Shown piece by piece: positions 1-3,809 of a DNA stretch of 6,114 bases. Position 1 is the first letter of the stretch. Every line of letters begins with the position of its first letter. Below the pieces are notes generated by a model that made no database searches, was not told the origin of the DNA, and saw only the letters and a list, made by a program, of their open reading frames with translations. The stretch is from Clostridiales bacterium UBA1774 (GTDB lineage Bacteria > Bacillota > Clostridia > Oscillospirales > Oscillospiraceae), in NCBI GenBank assembly GCA_002314635.1, contig DCGQ01000035.1, positions 1 through 6,114 on the forward strand. Reading direction: 5' to 3'. Position numbers and translations under genes: made by a program.

Positions 1-61
1 GGTATTGTCGCCCATACCCTCGGTGCAGAAGGGCATCACCGAGGGTATGGGCGACAATACC
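1..61. repeat. Perfect inverted repeat at the window edge (25-bp arms, 11-base loop)
   Basis: Bases 1-25 are the exact reverse complement of bases 37-61, with an 11-base loop at 26-36. The right arm is ordinary SLH coding sequence (EGMGDNTF and neighbours). The left arm in the same frame does not continue the SLH pattern: the expected WAV-type helix upstream of QKGITEG is replaced by unrelated residues. About bases 1-21 therefore look like a fold-back copy of the coding strand rather than true upstream sequence. Its position exactly at base 1 suggests a contig end produced by assembly or amplification. A genuine cruciform or hairpin is possible but less likely. Confidence 0.9.
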
Positions 62-493
62 TTTGCGCCGGAAAAGAACTGCACCCGTGCTCAGATGGTT
101 ACCTTCCTGTGGCGTGCCTGCGGTAAGCCGGAACCGGAAGCTGCGGTCTGCAAGTTCGCAGACGTGGATGCAGACAGCTACTATTACAAGGCCGTCCTCT
201 GGGCGGTGGAGCAGGGCATTACCAACGGGGTGGACGACACCCGCTTTGCACCGGATGCGGAATGCACCCGTGGACAGATGACCGCTTTCCTGTACCGCTG
301 CGCTAAGGCGGAAGCTTCCGAGGGGACAAATCCCTTTGCCGATGTGGCGGCGGACAGCTATTACTATGAGGCTGTGCTTTGGGCAGCCGAAAACGGCGTT
401 ACCAAGGGCATGACGGAGACTACCTTTGCCCCGGCTGCAAGCTGCACCCGTGGACAGATGGTGACCTTCCTCTGCCGCTGGTTCGGCAAATAA
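2..493 (+). CDS. C-terminal part of an SLH-domain cell-surface protein (5' partial)
   Basis: This is the 3' end of a gene for a protein held on the cell wall by S-layer homology repeats, which in this family bind secondary cell-wall polysaccharide non-covalently. Two complete SLH repeats are visible, starting with FADVDADSYYY at base 155 and FADVAADSYYY at base 335. The second half of a preceding one is also present (QKGITEG to WRACG). Each carries the TRAQ/TRGQ form of the SLH signature. The repeats are exactly 60 codons apart at 155 and 335, and the protein ends right after the third one at a TAA (491-493), so the SLH block is C-terminal. The nominal TTG start at base 5 is not credible because it lies in the inverted repeat at the window edge; reliable coding begins near base 22. 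Each repeat has a cysteine just before TR, which is uncommon for an exported domain. The ligand-binding or enzymatic part lies outside the window, so the function is unknown. It may or may not belong to the operon downstream. Confidence 0.9.
   Translation, partial: VLSPIPSVQKGITEGMGDNTFAPEKNCTRAQMVTFLWRACGKPEPEAAVCKFADVDADSYYYKAVLWAVEQGITNGVDDTRFAPDAECTRGQMTAFLYRCAKAEASEGTNPFADVAADSYYYEAVLWAAENGVTKGMTETTFAPAASCTRGQMVTFLCRWFGK
155..490 (+). repeat. Tandem SLH-coding DNA repeat, 180-base period
   Basis: Two consecutive SLH units start at 155 and 335 and remain recognisable at DNA level. An 18-base stretch beginning TGCACCCGTGG is identical at 263 and 443, and a shorter match (TGCACCCGTG) lies at 80, a spacing of 183 and 180 bases. 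The conservation at synonymous sites suggests fairly recent duplication or gene conversion among SLH units. Such repeats are also a common reason for short-read assemblies to break, which fits the contig-end appearance at base 1. Confidence 0.7.
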
Positions 494-505
494 TCCTCAC
501 TTTTG

Positions 506-540
506 CGATTCCTCCGGCGGGGAAACCGCCGGGGGAATCG
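506..540 (+). terminator. Strong 15-bp hairpin between the SLH gene and the operon (possible terminator)
   Basis: Bases 506-520 pair with 526-540 over 15 uninterrupted positions with a single G-U pair (513/533) and a five-base GGAAA loop. The stem is very GC-rich at its tip. It begins 12 bases after the stop codon of the upstream SLH gene, where a terminator would be expected. However, no run of T follows it on the + strand; the only T run (501-504) precedes the stem. It is therefore not a textbook intrinsic terminator in either direction. It could be a weak terminator, an mRNA 3' stabiliser or a processing site that separates expression of the upstream gene from the operon. Confidence 0.55.
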
Positions 541-575
541 TGCGGTCTTGAAAGTGAACAGTAACAGGGCAAAAC

Positions 576-580
576 GGAGG
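576..580 (+). promoter_or_regulatory. Ribosome binding site for the alpha-barrel/SLH gene
   Basis: GGAGG lies 10 bases before the ATG at 591, at the long end of normal spacing. It supports this ATG as the start, together with the signal peptide that begins immediately there. No convincing -35/-10 promoter pair was found in 494-590; a TTGAAA at 548-553 has no matching -10 at the right distance. Confidence 0.6.
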
Positions 581-590
581 GATAGACAGG

Positions 591-2237
591 ATGAAAAACA
601 GAATCAAACGAGGCATTTCTCTGCTGATGTGTCTCGGAATGCTGCTGGGCGTCATTCCCGGCGCTGCGGCGGCTTCGGAGAAAAGTCTCGGCAGTCTGGT
701 GGAAAAATCCGCCGAATACATGGTGAAAACCGTTGCCGAGCCTTGCTATGGCAATATCGGCGGCGAATGGGCGGTGATGGGGCTTGCCCGCAGCGGGTGT
801 AGTGTACCGGAGGGCTATTATGAAGGCTATTATGCCACCGTGGAAGCATATGTGAAGGAATGCAAAGGCGTTTTGCATAAGAAAAAATACACGGAATACT
901 CCCGGGTGATCATCGGCATCACCGCAATCGGAAAAGACCCCACCGATGTAGGCGGCTACGACATTCTGAAACCGCTGGGTGACTATGAAAAAACCATTTG
1001 GCAGGGAATCAACGGCCCGATCTGGGCGCTGATCGCACTGGATTCGGGGAACTATGCGGTTCCAAAGAATTCCGAAGCAAAAACACAGGCCACCCGGCAG
1101 ATGTATGTGGATGAAATTCTTGCCAATCAGCTTGCCGACGGCGGCTGGACGCTGGGCGGCACCGGCGGCAGCAATCCTGCCGATCCGGATATGACCGGTA
1201 TGGCGCTGCAGGCACTGGCAAAATATCAAGACCAGGAAAAGGTGCAGGAAGCCGTGGAACGGGCGCTGAGCTGCCTGTCGGCTTTGCAGGACGAAAAGGG
1301 CGGTTACGCCAGCTGGGGTACCACCAACAGCGAAAGCGTGGTGCAGGTGATCGTGGGTCTTACGGAGCTGGGCGTTTCGCTGAAGGATGAGCGCTTTGTG
1401 AAAAACGGACACACGCTGCTGGAAAACCTGCTGACCTTCCGGAAGTCTGACGGCAGCTTTGTGCATATAGCGGACGGATCAGACGGCAGCAACCAGATGG
1501 CAACGGAGCAGGGCTTCTACGGCATCGTCTCAGCCCTCCGGGCAGAGAACGGACAGCAAAGCCTGTACCGCATGAGCGTCGCCATCACCATCGGAGAGAG
1601 CAAGGCGGCCTCCACGGAAAAGGGACTTCCCGGCAAAAACGCCGCTGTCACGGTGAGAAGCATCACCAAGCCCGGAACTTGCTTTGACGATGTGAATTAT
1701 GAGGACAATATCATGGCAATCGAGGCGCTGGCGGCCAGAGAAATCATCAACGGCATGACAGACACCACCTTTGCACCCCATAAGACCATGACCCGAGCAG
1801 AGTTTGCCACCATCATCGTAAAAGCGCTGGGTCTGACCCCCAAGGCGAACAGTAAATTCAAGGATGTGTCGGCAAAAAGCTGGTATGCCCCCTATGTGGG
1901 AACCGCAAACAGCTTCGGCATTGTAAACGGCGTTTCGGATTCGGAATTTGCCCCCAGCGGTACGATTACCCGGCAGGAAGCGGCGACCATGGTGACCCGT
2001 GCCGCAAAGCTGTGCGGTCTGGATACGGCCATGAGCAGCGCTGCCGTCCGGGATGAGCTGTCCCAGTTCGGCGACTATACAAAAGTGGCAAGCTGGGCAA
2101 AGGAATCCATGGCGTTCTGCTATCAGAGCGGGATCTTGGACGATTCCGCGCTGAACATCGGCCCCGGGGAAGTGATTCTGCGCTGCGAGATCGCGCAGAT
2201 GGTCTATAACCTGCTGGATATGGCAAATCTGCTCTGA
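591..2237 (+). CDS. Secreted transcobalamin-like alpha/alpha-barrel protein with three C-terminal SLH repeats
   Basis: This 548-residue surface protein probably binds a ligand outside the cell. Residues 1-28 are a Sec signal peptide: a basic start (MKNRIKR), a hydrophobic core, and a likely cleavage near AAA-S at 27-29. Residues about 30-330 show the repeating helical pattern of the terpenoid-cyclase/prenyltransferase-like alpha6/alpha6 barrel, shared by intrinsic factor and transcobalamin. Motifs include QLADGGW (180-186), DPDMTGMALQAL (198-209), QDEKGGY (233-239), NSES (246-249), KSDGSF (285-290) and NQMATEQ (301-307). The DPDM motif stands where class II terpene cyclases have DxDD, so the second catalytic aspartate is absent; this favours binding over catalysis. 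After a linker come three SLH repeats near 365-415, 423-475 and 493-545, with signatures TRAE (401-404), TRQE (460-463) and a degenerate LRCE (530-533), anchoring it in the wall. It is followed 14 bases later by a DUF4430 gene, the other half of the intrinsic-factor fold pair. The fold call is strong; a cobalamin ligand is inference. Confidence 0.9.
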   Translation: MKNRIKRGISLLMCLGMLLGVIPGAAAASEKSLGSLVEKSAEYMVKTVAEPCYGNIGGEWAVMGLARSGCSVPEGYYEGYYATVEAYVKECKGVLHKKKYTEYSRVIIGITAIGKDPTDVGGYDILKPLGDYEKTIWQGINGPIWALIALDSGNYAVPKNSEAKTQATRQMYVDEILANQLADGGWTLGGTGGSNPADPDMTGMALQALAKYQDQEKVQEAVERALSCLSALQDEKGGYASWGTTNSESVVQVIVGLTELGVSLKDERFVKNGHTLLENLLTFRKSDGSFVHIADGSDGSNQMATEQGFYGIVSALRAENGQQSLYRMSVAITIGESKAASTEKGLPGKNAAVTVRSITKPGTCFDDVNYEDNIMAIEALAAREIINGMTDTTFAPHKTMTRAEFATIIVKALGLTPKANSKFKDVSAKSWYAPYVGTANSFGIVNGVSDSEFAPSGTITRQEAATMVTRAAKLCGLDTAMSSAAVRDELSQFGDYTKVASWAKESMAFCYQSGILDDSALNIGPGEVILRCEIAQMVYNLLDMANLL

Positions 2238-2251
2238 CGAGGTAGCACATC

Positions 2252-2923
2252 ATGTGGTGGAAGAAAAACAAGGGAAAAGTCATCGCGGCTGCGGTCGTTG
2301 TACTGGCGCTGGCGGCTGCATTCCTGTTCGGCGGCAAAATGCCGGATTCGGCAAAAAAGACCGATACGCCGGTTCAGACGCAGGCTGCGGAAATGCAGAT
2401 CGACCCGGAGACCGGCAAAGACAAATATCAGACCGACCCGGTGCCCTCCGGTATGCCTCTGCCGGTGGAGCCGGAGGAGGCAGTGATCGGGGAGCAGGAA
2501 TACACCTGCACCCTGTCCATTTCCTGCGCCTCCATTCTGGATAATATGGAGCTTTGCGACCCGGAGAAGCGGGAGCTGGTGCCGGAGGACGGCTGGATTT
2601 TAGAGCCTACGCAGGTGACCTTCTATGAGGGCGAAAGCGTGTTCCATGTGCTGCGGCGGGTCTGCAAGCAGATGAAGATCCACATGGAGTTTGAGAACAC
2701 GCCCATTTACAACAGTGCATATATCGAAGGCATTTCCAATCTGTATGAGTTCGATGTGGGAGAACTGAGCGGGTGGATGTATCAGGTCAACGGCTGGTTT
2801 CCCAATTACGGATGCAGCCGCTACCAGTTAAAGGACGGCGATGTGATCCGGTGGGTGTATACCTGCGACCTCGGGTATGATGTGGGCGGCGGTTATGTGA
2901 TGGGGAGCGAAGATGCAGAATAG
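2252..2923 (+). CDS. Membrane-anchored DUF4430 (intrinsic-factor beta-domain-like) protein
   Basis: This 223-residue protein has one N-terminal hydrophobic segment (about residues 9-27) after a basic start (MWWKKNKGK). No lipobox cysteine is present, so it is most likely tethered to the membrane with its C-terminus outside. Residues about 28-83 are a polar, Pro/Glu-rich spacer. Residues about 84-213 match the DUF4430 family, the beta domain also found at the C-terminus of animal intrinsic factor and transcobalamin. Recognisable pieces are GESVFHVLRRVC (127-138), YNSAYIEGI, the GWMYQVNGWFPNYGCSRY block (174-191) and KDGDVIRWVYTCDLG (194-208). The start ATG follows the upstream stop by 14 bases, with a modest GAGG at 2239-2242. 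The stop overlaps the T-component gene by 11 bases. By family knowledge the domain contacts the ligand; a cobalamin or other corrinoid is the leading guess. The tether would place it at the membrane face, where it could pass ligand from the wall-anchored barrel protein to the importer. Confidence 0.92.
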   Translation: MWWKKNKGKVIAAAVVVLALAAAFLFGGKMPDSAKKTDTPVQTQAAEMQIDPETGKDKYQTDPVPSGMPLPVEPEEAVIGEQEYTCTLSISCASILDNMELCDPEKRELVPEDGWILEPTQVTFYEGESVFHVLRRVCKQMKIHMEFENTPIYNSAYIEGISNLYEFDVGELSGWMYQVNGWFPNYGCSRYQLKDGDVIRWVYTCDLGYDVGGGYVMGSEDAE

Positions 2924-3809
2924 AGATAGCTTTTCTTCCTTTCATCCCATCATCAATTTCCTCTATTTTGCACTGGTGCTGCTGTTCTCCATGTGCTTTA
3001 TGCACCCGGCCTGCCTATGTATATCTCTCGTTTCCGCATTCCGTTACAGCATCCATTTACAGGGGCGGCGGGCGGTGAAGCTTGCTCTCACCACGATTTT
3101 GCCTATGATGGTGTTGGCAGCGGTCGTGAACCCGGTCTTCAACCATGAAGGGGCTACGATCCTTACCTATCTGCCCTCCGGGAATCCGCTGACGCTGGAA
3201 AGTATGGTCTACGGCGGCGCTGCGGCCATGATGCTGGCCTCCGTGATCCTCTGGTTCACCTGCTACAATGCGGTGATGACCTCGGACAAGTTCGTCTACC
3301 TGTTCGGACGCATCATTCCGGCGCTGAGCTTGGTGCTGAGTATGACGCTGCGCTTTGTACCCAAGTTCAAAACACAGGCACAGGTGGTGAGCAACGCCCA
3401 GCGCTGCATCGGGCGGGATGTGTCCGATGGAAGCGTGATGCAGAGAATGAAACACGGCATTACGATTCTGTCCATCCTGATCACATGGAGCTTGGAAAAT
3501 GCCATTGAAACCGCAGACAGTATGCGAAGCCGGGGGTACGGGCTTCCGGGCCGGAGCGCTTTCTCCATCTATCGCTTTGCGGAACGGGACAAGGCGGCGC
3601 TGGGCTGGCTGCTGGGCTGTGGCTTCTATATCCTGACCGGCTGGGGCATGGGCGGACTGTATTACCGCTACTATCCCACCATGCAGGGCGTGGACATGGG
3701 AGCCTTTCCCGTCAGCTTCCTGCTTATATATCTGGCATTGTGCCTGACACCGATATTCGTGAACCGAAAGGAGGAACGAGCTTGGAAGCGTTTGCAGTCC
3801 GCAATCTGA
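2913..3809 (+). CDS. ECF transporter transmembrane coupling protein (T component, CbiQ/EcfT family)
   Basis: This 298-residue integral membrane protein is the T component of an energy-coupling factor importer. T components link ATP hydrolysis by the A subunits to movement of the substrate-binding S component. Hydrophobic segments are visible near residues 12-45, 57-76, 97-117, 131-148, about 228-248 and about 268-285. The two cytoplasmic coupling motifs are recognisable. The second is ADSMRSRGYG (201-210), close to the family ARG motif. The first is NAQRCIGRD (161-169), where the usual ARG reads CIG, so the first arginine position is an isoleucine. This form resembles T proteins that work with fused double ATPases (YkoC/CbrU-like), a comparison made from memory. 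The ATG lies inside the end of the DUF4430 gene (11-base overlap) with GGGGAG at 2902-2907 five bases ahead. Its own 3' end overlaps the ATPase gene by 28 bases. The substrate cannot be read from this subunit. Confidence 0.94.
   Translation: MQNRDSFSSFHPIINFLYFALVLLFSMCFMHPACLCISLVSAFRYSIHLQGRRAVKLALTTILPMMVLAAVVNPVFNHEGATILTYLPSGNPLTLESMVYGGAAAMMLASVILWFTCYNAVMTSDKFVYLFGRIIPALSLVLSMTLRFVPKFKTQAQVVSNAQRCIGRDVSDGSVMQRMKHGITILSILITWSLENAIETADSMRSRGYGLPGRSAFSIYRFAERDKAALGWLLGCGFYILTGWGMGGLYYRYYPTMQGVDMGAFPVSFLLIYLALCLTPIFVNRKEERAWKRLQSAI
3768..3774 (+). promoter_or_regulatory. Strong Shine-Dalgarno site that fixes a TTG start for the ATPase gene
   Basis: AAGGAGG lies inside the 3' end of the T-component gene, 7 bases before TTG at 3782. 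The ATPase domain homology begins straight after this TTG (EAFAVRNLTFYYPEQ), and no nearby in-frame ATG fits. The near-perfect site compensates for the weak start codon and supports translational coupling. Confidence 0.85.

Noticed and set aside
548..553. TTGAAA as a -35 promoter element for the operon
   Set aside because: No TATAAT-like element follows at 16-18 bases; the corresponding bases fall in AAAACGGAGG next to the ribosome binding site.
494..590. Possible cobalamin riboswitch ahead of the operon
   Set aside because: The gap is only 97 bases, too short for a full cobalamin riboswitch, and no GCCACTG-type B12 box is seen; the hairpin alone does not qualify. A riboswitch could still lie upstream of the window.
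591..650. Lipoprotein signal around the cysteine at residue 14 of the barrel protein
   Set aside because: The preceding residues are LLM, with methionine at -1, which does not fit a lipobox; the cysteine lies in the middle of the hydrophobic core of an ordinary signal peptide.
420..1466. Long open frame of 348 codons on the minus strand opposite the barrel gene
   Set aside because: It spans the end of the SLH gene, the intergenic hairpin and much of the barrel gene, has no recognisable domain or signal, and is rich in His/Arg/Gln/Pro typical of antisense shadows in GC-rich DNA.
591..2237. Annotation of the barrel protein as an active prenyltransferase or squalene cyclase
   Set aside because: It is exported and wall-anchored, lacks an intact DxDD motif and sits with DUF4430 and ECF transporter genes, which fits ligand binding better.
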